Positions 1 to 7,064 of a stretch of DNA of 21,842 bases are shown here, one piece after another (the stretch's first letter is position 1; each line of letters starts with the position of its first letter). A program made the translations under genes and the position numbers. The DNA comes from Treponema sp. (GTDB lineage: Bacteria; Spirochaetota; Spirochaetia; Treponematales; Breznakiellaceae): NCBI GenBank assembly GCA_031273405.1, contig JAISRW010000066.1, forward strand, positions 1 to 21,842. Reading direction: 5' to 3'. The notes below the pieces were generated by a model, which worked only from the letters and a program-made list of their open reading frames with translations, made no database searches and was not told the origin of the DNA.

Positions 1-86
1 AGAAAAAGAAGAAAAACGGGACGAATTTTTATGATTTTCCTTCCTTACTTCGAGCTTCGAGGTTTTTCATTCTCAAAGATAGGTAA

Positions 87-1175
87 TCACGCCTTGGGAT
101 AGGGCCAGAGCTTCCCGCCGGGGCCGGGGAGAAGGTAGGCCGGTTCCCCGCCGGGGCCTGCTGTTTCACCGGCGATGATGTCCTTGTGGAGCCTGATCTT
201 GCCGCCGCCGCCGGGGAGATCCACCGCGAAGGCGGGGAGAGCCAGGCCGGAGACCAGGGCCTTGAGCTCCTCATAGAGGCTTAGGCCCGCTTTTAGGGGA
301 ACCCTGAAGTGATCCGTTCCGGGGGCAAGGTCAAGCTGAAAAAGATAATAGGGAGTCAGGCCCAGGGAAAGACATTCCCTAAAGAGAAGGGCCAGGGTTT
401 CGGCCCTGTCGTTGATTCCCCGGAGCAGCACGGTCTGAACGTGAACCGGAAGGCCCGAATCAACGCAGGCCGCCAGGGCTTCTCCCGACCGGCCTTCCAG
501 TTCACGGGGATGGTTGATGTGCACCGCCAGGCGCAGAGGCTTCCACCGGGCCAAAAACGCGATTGTTTCCGGCCCCAGCCGCCGGGGGGCTGTTACGGGA
601 ATCCGGGTACAGACCCGCAGGAGTATGCCCGGCCGGGCAAGGCGGAGGGAGGCGAAGAGGGCCGCCAGTTCCCCGTCCCCGGCGGTCAGGGGGTCGCCGC
701 CTGAGATGAGGATCTCCCGGATTTCGGGATGCCCCCTGAGCCAGGCGCACTCCTCTCCGGCGGCCGTATCGATAAAGGGGGCGGCCCTGCTCATCCGGGC
801 CCGGCGGAAGCAGAAGCGGCAGTACCCGGCGCAGACGCCCCCCGCAAGGAGCAGGGCCCTGTCCCGGTACTGCCGCACCAGGCGGGGGGTTTGCCGGTAG
901 AGAGCCTCCCCCAGGGGATCTTCCAGGGCGAAGGGGGAGGACAAGCTTTCCCTGGGGTCGGGCATAAACTGCCGCCTGATGGGGTCGTCCCGCTCCGCTC
1001 CGGCCAGGGAGGCGAAACGGGGGCTCACCGCGAAGGGCAGCCCCCCACCTTCCCGCAGCCTGCTGATGTAGGCCCCTTCTTCTTCCGTCACCGAAGCCGC
1101 CAAAGCCGGAGGCAGCCCCGCTATGGAGGTGATGAGGGCAAGGGAAGGGTCCGGCACGTGGGGCTTTCTATTCAC
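87..1175 (-). CDS. KamA-family radical SAM aminomutase (lysine 2,3-aminomutase-like)
   Basis: A 362-residue radical SAM enzyme. The CxxxCxxC cluster motif is visible as CAGYCRFC (C115, C119, C122), followed by FRR, then SGGDPL at 158-163. Near the C-terminus PGGGGK (321-326) supplies the lysine that holds PLP in lysine 2,3-aminomutases. D282 and D319 sit where the substrate lysine's side-chain amine is bound in the clostridial enzyme. The family interconverts alpha- and beta-lysine, either for a free beta-lysine pool or for EF-P modification (EpmB). The PGGGGK and both Asp favour true aminomutase chemistry, while CRFCFRR and the short length (characterised enzymes are about 415) recall EpmB, so the substrate is open. 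The start is GTG, overlapping the upstream TGA as GTGA; an in-frame stop lies two codons upstream, so no longer start is possible. The ribosome binding site is weak, suggesting translational coupling to the M20 gene. Confidence 0.85.
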   Translation of the reverse strand: MNRKPHVPDPSLALITSIAGLPPALAASVTEEEGAYISRLREGGGLPFAVSPRFASLAGAERDDPIRRQFMPDPRESLSSPFALEDPLGEALYRQTPRLVRQYRDRALLLAGGVCAGYCRFCFRRARMSRAAPFIDTAAGEECAWLRGHPEIREILISGGDPLTAGDGELAALFASLRLARPGILLRVCTRIPVTAPRRLGPETIAFLARWKPLRLAVHINHPRELEGRSGEALAACVDSGLPVHVQTVLLRGINDRAETLALLFRECLSLGLTPYYLFQLDLAPGTDHFRVPLKAGLSLYEELKALVSGLALPAFAVDLPGGGGKIRLHKDIIAGETAGPGGEPAYLLPGPGGKLWPYPKA

Positions 1176-2419
1176 TGTTCACTGATCATCAATAAGGCCA
1201 TCACCTTGGCGTCTCCCAGGATATTTTCCAGGAGGGCGTATTCGTTGGGCTCGTGGGCGGAATGATCGATGCGGCACCATACCGCCGAATCAATACCCTC
1301 GTTCCTGAGAAAAGCCCCCACGGTTCCGCCGCCTATGCCTATGGTTTTGGCTTTTATCCCGTAGAGTTCTTCCACGGTCTTTGCCAGAAGCTTCACCACC
1401 GGCGCGTCGGGAGAAGTAGGCTTCGATTCCTTCGCCTGGCCCAGGGAATAGCTTATGGCCACCTTATACTTGGCCTGAATGTCGGCCATGATCCGTTCCA
1501 CCTCGGCCAGCACGGTTTTTACGGGATATTGGGGAAGAATCCGCATGTCGTAGCAGACTACGTCTTCGCCGGGGATGGTGTTAAAATTGGGGACATTGGC
1601 TTCTTTTTTGGTAGGCTCAAAGGTTGAATAGGGAGGTTCGAAGAGGGGGTCCCGGCCTCCGAATTTTTCCGCAAGCTCATAGTGAAGCCTGAGGGCCAAG
1701 TCCGCCCCCGCCAGATGGGCGTTGATCCCCAGGTCCGGCCGGGAGCCGTGGGCCTGGGCGCCTTTGGTGACAAAGCGTATCCACAGCAGGTTTTTTTCCG
1801 CCACCTCTATGGAAGCGCCCAGGGAATCGCCGCTGTCGGGTATGAGGATCATGTCGCTTTTGCGGAAAAGATCGGGCCGGTTTTTGAGGAGCCACTCTAT
1901 GCCGTAAGCGCTGCCGTTCTCTTCGTCCGCCACAAAGAGGAGCTTTACCGTCCGGAAGGGAATCAGGTTCTGAGCCTTGAGGGAAAGGGCCGCCAGCACC
2001 GAAGAAACCAGCCCCTGCTGGTTGTCCTCAACCCCCCGGCCAATGATGCGCCTGCCGCCGCCCTCCCCCTCGGCCACGACCGCCTTCCAGGGATCGCTTT
2101 TCCAGAGGGAGGCTTCGCCGGGAGGCACCACGTCCAGATGGCTCATCACCCAGAACCTGGGGAGGCTGTCGTCTTTGCCGGGAATAGTGGCGACGAGGTT
2201 CGGCCTCACCCCGCCCTTGGCCCTGGCGTCGGGAGCGTCATGGCGTTCCAGCCGGTCGAGGCCCTTTTCCCTGAGCCAGGATTCCAGGAATTCGCACTTG
2301 TCCAGTTCCCCTTCTCCTTCGGAATCAGGCGATATGGCCGGCCTCTTGCAGAGTTCGGTCTCCAACTCTATGGCGAGATCTTCCAAAGAATCAATGTACT
2401 CCAAAATCCTATCTTTCAT
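1172..2419 (-). CDS. M20 family metallo-dipeptidase/deacylase
   Basis: A 415-residue cytoplasmic zinc hydrolase of the M20 peptidase family (ArgE/DapE/carboxypeptidase G2/dipeptidase group). Metal and catalytic residues are readable in order: H94-x-D96 (SHLDVVP), D132 (GRGVEDNQQG), the general-base pair E166-E167 (DEENGS), D195 (IPDSGDS) and H389 (HSAHEPNE). AHGSRP near 223-228 marks the dimerisation domain inserted between the two halves of the catalytic domain. Length is normal. The exact substrate cannot be read from sequence; a Xaa-His or acyl-amino-acid hydrolase is as likely as DapE, and nothing nearby points to lysine biosynthesis apart from the coupled KamA gene. A strong AAGGAG lies just before the ATG, and the gene overlaps the galE stop by 4 bp (ATGA), so it is the middle gene of a three-gene operon. 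Confidence 0.85.
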   Translation of the reverse strand: MKDRILEYIDSLEDLAIELETELCKRPAISPDSEGEGELDKCEFLESWLREKGLDRLERHDAPDARAKGGVRPNLVATIPGKDDSLPRFWVMSHLDVVPPGEASLWKSDPWKAVVAEGEGGGRRIIGRGVEDNQQGLVSSVLAALSLKAQNLIPFRTVKLLFVADEENGSAYGIEWLLKNRPDLFRKSDMILIPDSGDSLGASIEVAEKNLLWIRFVTKGAQAHGSRPDLGINAHLAGADLALRLHYELAEKFGGRDPLFEPPYSTFEPTKKEANVPNFNTIPGEDVVCYDMRILPQYPVKTVLAEVERIMADIQAKYKVAISYSLGQAKESKPTSPDAPVVKLLAKTVEELYGIKAKTIGIGGGTVGAFLRNEGIDSAVWCRIDHSAHEPNEYALLENILGDAKVMALLMISEQ

Positions 2420-3444
2420 GCTTCTCTCCTTAAATTCTTCTCCCTCTTATACGCTTCCCAGGTCGTCTTGATGAGGGTGTCCACGTCGGAATAGTGCGCC
2501 TTCCAGCCTAAAAGCTCCAGGGCCAGTTTGGCGGAGGCGGTGAGCCTGGCGGGGTCTCCGGGTCGGCGGCCCGTGATGTTCGCGGGGATGGGCCGGCCGC
2601 TGATCCGCCGGGCGGCCTCCAGGATCTCCTGAACGGAAGTTCCGGTTTCGCTCCCCAGATTGACCGCGATGGTTTTGTCGTTTTTGCTGATATAGTCCAG
2701 GGCCGCAGCGTGGCCCGAAGCCAGATCGCTCACATGGATATAATCCCTGACGCAGGTGCCGTCGGGGGTGTCGTAGTCGTTCCCGAAGATCTGTATCCCT
2801 TCCCTCATACCCGCAGCCGCTTCCATTATCACCGGGACAAGGTTGGCGGGGTTCTGTTCCAGCCCGGCGATTCTCCCCTTGACATCGTAACCGGCGGCGT
2901 TGAAATACCGGAGGCTCGCGGACTTTATGCCCCTGAGCCTGTCGTACCAGCCGAGGAAAGCTTCGATTTCGAGCTTGGTAAAGCCGTAATAGTTAGCCGG
3001 GTTCCGGGGATGCTTCTCGTCGATGGGGAGGTATTCAGGCTCGCCGTAAACTGCGGCGCTGGAAGAAAAGACCAGATATCTGACCCCCGCCTCGGCCATG
3101 GCGTTGAGGATGTTCACCGTGCCGTTGATGTTGTTGAAGGAGTATTTTTCCGGCTTCAACATGGATTCCCCGGCGGCCTTAAAAGCCGCAAGGTGCACCA
3201 CGGCGTCGAACCGCTTCCCCCCCTCTCCGCCGCCAAAGGAAATATCCGCCGCCCCCTTCATGGCCCGCGCCAGGCCGGGGTAGTCGAGGATAGTCCCGTG
3301 GATAAACCGGGCCTCCGGGAAGAGGTTCTCCCTGAGGCCACTGGAAAGATTATCGAAAACCGCCACCTCGTGCCCCCGGTCAAGGAATTCCCCTGCCACA
3401 TGGCTCCCGATATAACCGGCCCCGCCGATGATGAGTATATTCAT
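2416..3444 (-). CDS. galE: UDP-glucose 4-epimerase
   Basis: A 342-residue extended short-chain dehydrogenase/reductase that interconverts UDP-glucose and UDP-galactose for surface glycan synthesis. The NAD-binding GGAGYIGSH motif is at 7-15 (G7, G10, G13). HLAAFKAAGES at 84-94, the catalytic SSSAAVYG at 127-134 and Y153-x3-K157 (YYGFTK) are all in place, and the length is typical. A short Gly-rich stretch (about residues 70-77, FGGGEGG) precedes the strand that normally follows directly, a small insertion relative to most GalE proteins. MNILIIGGAG is the canonical start, yet no Shine-Dalgarno sequence lies upstream; a TATACT ends 6 bp before the ATG, so the transcript may be leaderless. It is the first gene of the minus-strand operon and is divergent from fliL. 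Confidence 0.93.
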   Translation of the reverse strand: MNILIIGGAGYIGSHVAGEFLDRGHEVAVFDNLSSGLRENLFPEARFIHGTILDYPGLARAMKGAADISFGGGEGGKRFDAVVHLAAFKAAGESMLKPEKYSFNNINGTVNILNAMAEAGVRYLVFSSSAAVYGEPEYLPIDEKHPRNPANYYGFTKLEIEAFLGWYDRLRGIKSASLRYFNAAGYDVKGRIAGLEQNPANLVPVIMEAAAGMREGIQIFGNDYDTPDGTCVRDYIHVSDLASGHAAALDYISKNDKTIAVNLGSETGTSVQEILEAARRISGRPIPANITGRRPGDPARLTASAKLALELLGWKAHYSDVDTLIKTTWEAYKREKNLRREA

Positions 3445-3450
3445 GGTTTA

Positions 3451-3456
3451 AGTATA
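3451..3456 (-). promoter_or_regulatory. Candidate -10 box of galE operon (leaderless start)
   Basis: TATACT on the minus strand ends 6 bp before the galE ATG, with no Shine-Dalgarno sequence between. A start point at the usual distance would fall at or beside the ATG. No convincing -35 box is seen at 16-18 bp, so this is tentative. Confidence 0.35.
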
Positions 3457-3588
3457 AGGGTAACAATAGGGAAGAGGGAAGAGGGAACTGGGGAGTCGAA
3501 TTGAACGAAGTTTTTTTTGAACTACGGCCCGACGCGCTCTTGAGGGTTAAATTTTTCTCCGCCCCACCGGCATTTACAATCGCCGGGC

Positions 3589-3615
3589 TAAACAAAGTTT
3601 TTTTTCTTCCGATAA
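3589..3615 (+). promoter_or_regulatory. Sigma-28 (FliA) type promoter for the fliL operon
   Basis: TAAA (3589-3592), then exactly 15 bases, then TCCGATAA (3608-3615). The flagellar sigma-28 consensus is TAAA-N15-GCCGATAA, so this is 11 of 12 bases with exact spacing. It faces fliL, about 170 bp before the ATG. Its cognate factor FliA is encoded in the same gene string at 16448-17260. The match is seen in the sequence; use in the cell is inferred. Confidence 0.7.
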
Positions 3616-3712
3616 TTGAAATAATTAGAACGGCCTTATGGCTGTCCCGGCGGGGGCGGTCTCGTTTGCGGTTTTATTTGCAGACGGACTTGCAATAGAC
3701 GTAAAAAACGGA

Positions 3713-3748
3713 GCTTTTCCCAAAACTCGGTTAGTTTTGAGAAAGCCT
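3713..3748. repeat. Palindromic repeat copy in fliL leader
   Basis: Imperfect hairpin with arms GCTTTTCCCAAAACT and AGTTTTGAGAAAGC around a CGGTT centre. It carries the module CCAAAACTCGGTTAG found again at 13162-13176 and 13310-13324, and is matched in inverted orientation at 21086-21120. It lies in the presumed leader between the sigma-28-like promoter and the fliL ribosome binding site. Confidence 0.6.
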
Positions 3749-3787
3749 CAAGGGTAAGATGAATTTAGGACTCGGAGGGAAGAGGGC

Positions 3788-4342
3788 ATGTCTGATACTG
3801 GAGAACTGGATCTTGAAGGCGGGGAAGCCGGGGGAATAGACAGCGGCGCGAAAAAAACTTCCGGTTTAGCGGCTCTTCTGCCGAATCTGCTCAAATTTGT
3901 GGCCATCGGCCTTGGGGCCCTGGTTTTTATTGTCACCGTCTCGGTAATAACCTACAATATACTTAATAAAGGCGGAAGATCCCAGACGGTGATCCCCGAA
4001 AGTTCCCCCTATGTAGGGGCCCGGCCGGAATACAACTATTTCAGCGCCATCGGCCTCATACGGGCCACTACCAGAGACGAGATCCCCCATGCGGTGGTGG
4101 TGGATATGATTATCGGCTATGATATGGGGGACAATGCGGCGTCTACCGAATTAACCGGCCGGCTGCCTGAACTCCGGGACCAGGTGAGGCGCTTTTTCAG
4201 AAGCAGGACCGCCATGGAACTCAGGCCCGAAAACGAGGAAAGGCTGAAGCAGGATCTCCTTGAGATGCTGAACACTAAGATACTTTCCAAGGCCAGAGCC
4301 AGGATCATCACCTTTAACCAACTGGATGTCATGCAGATGTAA
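3788..4342 (+). CDS. fliL: Flagellar basal body-associated protein FliL
   Basis: A 184-residue single-span inner-membrane protein. A short acidic cytoplasmic N-terminus (about 1-30) is followed by a hydrophobic helix at roughly 36-56 (IGLGALVFIVTVSVITYNIL) and a periplasmic domain ending in the FliL-like helix RLKQDLLEMLNTKILSKARA and the strand IITFNQLDVMQM. FliL rings the MotA/B stator and supports torque; in spirochaetes the motors are periplasmic. The start is ATG after an extended GGAGGGAAGAGGG purine tract. In T. pallidum fliL follows motA/motB; here nothing flagellar lies upstream and fliL is first in its operon, behind its own sigma-28-like promoter. The identification rests on topology, C-terminal features and its place before fliM. 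Confidence 0.88.
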   Translation: MSDTGELDLEGGEAGGIDSGAKKTSGLAALLPNLLKFVAIGLGALVFIVTVSVITYNILNKGGRSQTVIPESSPYVGARPEYNYFSAIGLIRATTRDEIPHAVVVDMIIGYDMGDNAASTELTGRLPELRDQVRRFFRSRTAMELRPENEERLKQDLLEMLNTKILSKARARIITFNQLDVMQM

Positions 4343-4382
4343 GGTCGGGGTAACTACCCGGGGCTATGGGGGGAGGGGATTA

Positions 4383-4409
4383 TTGAATATGGCGGTTTTG
4401 TGCTATAAT
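4383..4409 (+). promoter_or_regulatory. Candidate internal sigma-70 promoter before fliM
   Basis: TGC-TATAAT (4401-4409) is a perfect -10 hexamer with the TGn extension, 29 bp before the fliM GTG. A -35-like TTGAAT is at 4383-4388, but the 15-bp spacer is short, so the extended -10 would have to carry recognition. A 10-bp palindrome GGATATATCC (4413-4422) covers the predicted start point. Confidence 0.5.
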
Positions 4410-4438
4410 CTGGGATATATCCGGAGGTTTGTAATCAA

Positions 4439-5467
4439 GTGACGGAAGTACTGTCCCAGGACGAAATCGATCAATTATTGACCGCTATAAACGCCGGCGA
4501 CACGGAGCCCGAAGACTTCAGGCCCGCGGCGGATACGCGCAAAATCAAAATCTATGATTTCAAACGGCCCGACAAATTCTCCAAAGAACAGATCCGCACG
4601 GTCTCCATCATGCACGAGACCTTTGCCCGGCTGACCACCACCAGCCTTTCGGCCCAGCTCCGTTCCATGGTTCACGTCCATGTGGCTTCGGTAGATCAGC
4701 TCACTTACGAGGAATTCATCCGGTCAATCCCCACCCCCACCACCCTGGCCATCATCAATATGGATCCCCTCAAGGGCAACGCCATACTCGAGATAGACCC
4801 GGCGATAACCTTTTCCATCATCGACCGCCTCTTTGGCGGCACCGGGGAAGGGACAAAGCAGCAGCATGAATTAACGGATATCGAGACCTCGGTCATGGAG
4901 GGGATCATCGTCCGCATTCTGGGGAACATGAGGGAAGCCTGGACCACGGTCATCGATCTCCGGCCCCGGCTGGGGCAGATTGACACCAACCCCCAGTTTG
5001 CCCAGATTGTGCCCCCCACGGAAATGGTGGTCCTGGTAACCCTGGAAACCAAGGTAGGGGATGTGGAAGGGATGATGAACTTCTGCATTCCCTACCTCAC
5101 CATCGAGCCGATCATCGGCAAGCTCTCGGCCCAGTTCTGGTATTCCCAGGTCCGCCGGGGCACCACCACCGAAAACCTCAACGTGTTAAAGGAAAAGCTC
5201 GCAACCGTCGATGTTAATGTAGTGGCCGAGATAGGAAAAATAAACGTCCCGGTCCGGGATGTGCTTTCCCTCCAGGTGGGGGATGTGGTGAGGCTCTACA
5301 ATACCAGGATCGGCGATCCTTATTCGTTAAATATAGGAAACAAAAAAAAGTTTCTGTGCCGTCCGGGCGTTATCGGCAAAAAAATGGCGGTTCAGATTAT
5401 TAAAAAGATCGCGGAGCTCGAACAGGAAGAATTTGAGGAGCTGGCGACCGAAGGGGAGGAAGCATAA
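4439..5467 (+). CDS. fliM: Flagellar motor switch protein FliM
   Basis: A 342-residue C-ring component that receives CheY-P and sets the direction of rotation. The N-terminal LSQDEIDQLL (5-14) is the CheY-P-binding segment. The middle domain contains the FliG-contacting GGTG loop (133-136). The C-terminal FliN-like (SpoA) domain covers roughly 255-325, with VRDVLSLQVGDVVRL. Length is typical. The start is GTG at 4439, chosen because it gives the conserved N-terminus and has GGAGG 11 bp upstream. The stop overlaps the fliY start in TAATG, so translation of the two switch proteins is probably coupled. Confidence 0.97.
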   Translation: MTEVLSQDEIDQLLTAINAGDTEPEDFRPAADTRKIKIYDFKRPDKFSKEQIRTVSIMHETFARLTTTSLSAQLRSMVHVHVASVDQLTYEEFIRSIPTPTTLAIINMDPLKGNAILEIDPAITFSIIDRLFGGTGEGTKQQHELTDIETSVMEGIIVRILGNMREAWTTVIDLRPRLGQIDTNPQFAQIVPPTEMVVLVTLETKVGDVEGMMNFCIPYLTIEPIIGKLSAQFWYSQVRRGTTTENLNVLKEKLATVDVNVVAEIGKINVPVRDVLSLQVGDVVRLYNTRIGDPYSLNIGNKKKFLCRPGVIGKKMAVQIIKKIAELEQEEFEELATEGEEA

Positions 5468-6561
5468 TGAGCGACGGCGCTCTTTCTCAGGATGAAATTG
5501 ACGCATTGTTGGCGGGAGTAGATCCGTCCGGAATGGGAAGCCCGGCGTCCGCGGCGCCGGCTGCCGCGGGAGGTTCCGAGAGCGAACGCAAGGCCCTGCA
5601 AAGCTTTCTTTCCTCGGCTATAGACGCGGAATCCTCAAACCTTTCCATGATGACCGGCGCCGCCGTATCTCTCAAGGCGCCCCAGGTAAGCTGTACCAAC
5701 AGGGAAAGCCTCCTGGCCCAGTTCCCCGATATGGTGACGGTGATCAAGGCGGACTTTAACTCGGGTTTCCCGGGAGAGCATGTTTTTATAATGCCCGAAG
5801 AAACCGCCAAGAGCATAGCCAGCCTGATGAACAAAGAAGAAAACATCGAAATGGACGCCATGGCCATGTCGGTAATCGGGGAAGTGGTCTCCCAGCTTGT
5901 GGGAACCCAGATCACCGCCTTAACCGATAAAACCGGGAACAAATCCATCGCCGCCGCCGCTCCCGAAGCGAATCATGTCCCCAAAGCGGTGGCCGCTCTT
6001 CCGGGCGGCGATTTTGCCAGTGCCCACTATCAGCTCGATCTGGGGGACGGCAAGGCAAACCAGATCTGGGAAATCTACGGCCCCGGGGTTTTTTCCGATA
6101 TAGCCAGGGCCTTGAACGGCGGCTCTCCCGCCGCGGCCGGGAACCTGGGAGCCGTGCCCGGCATGGGCGGCGGCATGGCTGTGCCCGCTATGGGTATGGG
6201 GATGCCGAACATGGGCATGGGGACGCCCGCCATAGGCGCGGCCACCAACGTCCAGTCCGTCCAGTTCCCCAGCCTTATACCCCGGCCCACTTCCCAGGAG
6301 CAGGGCAACATCGGTCTCATCATGGATGTTTACATGGAGATGACCGTAGAGCTGGGCCGTACCAGGAAGCTTATTAAAGACATTCTGGGGATGGGCGAAG
6401 GAACCATCATCGAACTGGACAAGCTGGCCGGCGAACCGGTTGACATTCTCGTAAACCACAAGCTCATTGCCAAGGGAGAAGTCGTCGTTATCGATGAAAA
6501 CTTCGGCGTCAGGGTCACCGAAATTGTATCCCCCATGGATAGAATGAGCGACATGGGGTAA
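5467..6561 (+). CDS. fliY: Flagellar motor switch protein FliY (FliN type)
   Basis: A 364-residue switch protein built like Bacillus FliY: an N-terminal CheY-P-binding segment LSQDEIDALL (6-15), a CheC-like middle (about 45-215), a Gly/Met/Pro-rich linker with MGMG repeats (about 218-262), and a C-terminal FliN/SpoA domain (about 283-355). Both positions where the CheC-type phosphatase signature (D/S-x3-E-x2-N) would be expected look changed: A51-IDA-E55-SS-N58 lacks the first Asp/Ser, and S135-VIG-E139-VV-S142 has Ser for Asn. Enzymatic activity is therefore doubtful and a structural role is safer. It shares one base with the fliM stop. About 490 bp without a recognisable gene follow, which is unusual inside this operon. 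Confidence 0.93.
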   Translation: MSDGALSQDEIDALLAGVDPSGMGSPASAAPAAAGGSESERKALQSFLSSAIDAESSNLSMMTGAAVSLKAPQVSCTNRESLLAQFPDMVTVIKADFNSGFPGEHVFIMPEETAKSIASLMNKEENIEMDAMAMSVIGEVVSQLVGTQITALTDKTGNKSIAAAAPEANHVPKAVAALPGGDFASAHYQLDLGDGKANQIWEIYGPGVFSDIARALNGGSPAAAGNLGAVPGMGGGMAVPAMGMGMPNMGMGTPAIGAATNVQSVQFPSLIPRPTSQEQGNIGLIMDVYMEMTVELGRTRKLIKDILGMGEGTIIELDKLAGEPVDILVNHKLIAKGEVVVIDENFGVRVTEIVSPMDRMSDMG

Positions 6562-6566
6562 AGCTT

Positions 6567-6603
6567 CGTACCCGCTGCCGGCATAGGCGCCTGAGCGGGT
6601 ACG
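6567..6603 (+). terminator. Hairpin after fliY (weak or partial terminator)
   Basis: A perfect 10-bp inverted repeat, CGTACCCGCT (6567-6576) with AGCGGGTACG (6594-6603), starts 6 bp after the fliY stop. No T-run follows directly. A second short stem, GTTAC/GTAAC (6608-6627), is followed by a short T-rich stretch. It may attenuate or stabilise the fliY 3' end rather than fully terminate. Confidence 0.4.
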
Positions 6604-6735
6604 GGTCGTTACAAAGGTTTTCGTAACTTTTCAGTCGCAGCGTGATTCCAGAACTTTTTTTGTTCTCCAGTGCTTTAGCAATCCTCCACAGGCGGCTGAA
6701 TAGTTATGTTTTTTTCGGGATTTTGTCAAAAAATG

Positions 6736-6776
6736 TGTAAATTTTTCAGAGGGGCTGGTATAACTAAAATTATAAT
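6736..6776 (+). promoter_or_regulatory. AT-rich region, possible promoter for fliO onward
   Basis: TGG-TATAAC (6756-6764) is an extended -10-like site with TGTAAA 17 bp upstream (6736-6741), and a second TATAAT is at 6771-6776. Either could restart transcription after the hairpins behind fliY. AT-rich sequence produces such matches easily. Confidence 0.3.
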
Positions 6777-6820
6777 GATATAATAATAAAAGGATTGGAG
6801 TCGGGTTATTCGTGCCGAAG

Positions 6821-6995
6821 AGGTTTAATGCCTTCTGTACGCTGCGAACCTTCGGTTCGACGCGTAGGAGCTTTAGGGCGCTTGAAGCGGACTTTTGGTT
6901 CGAGGTATTAAACCCCAAAGCGCAGCCGTGCAACCACTTCTTGAGAACAACATACCTCGGACCAAAGTCCGAGGCCCTTCCGGGTGAGGTTGTTG
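6821..6995 (+). repeat. Cloverleaf-like palindromic repeat cluster before fliO
   Basis: An outer 11-bp stem (GGTTTAATGCC 6822-6832 with GGTATTAAACC 6904-6914, one wobble) encloses a hairpin at 6838-6866: TACGC/GCGTA outside, CGAACC-TTC-GGTTCG (6845-6859) inside. Next comes CCTCGGAC-CAAA-GTCCGAGG (6955-6974), a perfect 8-bp stem. The left arm of that hairpin can instead pair further downstream: CAACA plus ACCTC (6948-6958) against GAGGT plus TGTTG (6986-6995). The two folds exclude each other. The CGAACC-TNC-GGTTCG module recurs between flhA and flhF. Confidence 0.6.
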
Positions 6996-7064
6996 AGTGC
7001 TATTTTGAAAGCTCGAAGTCCGGCCTGATAATTTAAGACCAGTTTTGACTTGGGAGGGGAAAAA

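Larger units (their letters stand above)
3445..3787. other. Divergent intergenic region galE | fliL
   Basis: A 343-bp gene-free stretch between the divergent operons. It holds the candidate galE -10 box (3451-3456), a sigma-28-like promoter (3589-3615) and an imperfect palindromic repeat (3713-3748), followed by the purine-rich fliL ribosome binding site (about 3774-3786). Two AAC-R-AAG-T8 motifs start near 3504 and 3591. An open frame at 3501-3698 does not look coding. Confidence 0.7.
6562..7049 (+). other. Long structured intergenic region fliY | fliO
   Basis: About 490 bp without a convincing gene. It contains, in order, the post-fliY hairpins, an AT-rich stretch with sigma-70-like -10 boxes (6736-6776), and a densely folded segment (6821-6995). 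A frame from GTG 6812 is open for 74 codons and has GGATTGGAG upstream, but its coding content comes from palindromic repeats and the product resembles nothing I know. Confidence 0.6.

Noticed and set aside
1..86. Terminator or gene at the left edge, beyond the KamA gene stop
   Set aside because: The CTTCGAG tandem near 50-61 does not form a convincing hairpin, and the stretch is too short to call a gene.
3501..3698. 65-codon open frame upstream of fliL
   Set aside because: It covers the sigma-28-like promoter, has no ribosome binding site and shows no protein-like pattern.
6812..7036. Possible 74-codon gene upstream of fliO with a plausible ribosome binding site
   Set aside because: The frame runs straight through palindromic repeats and the translation has no recognisable features.
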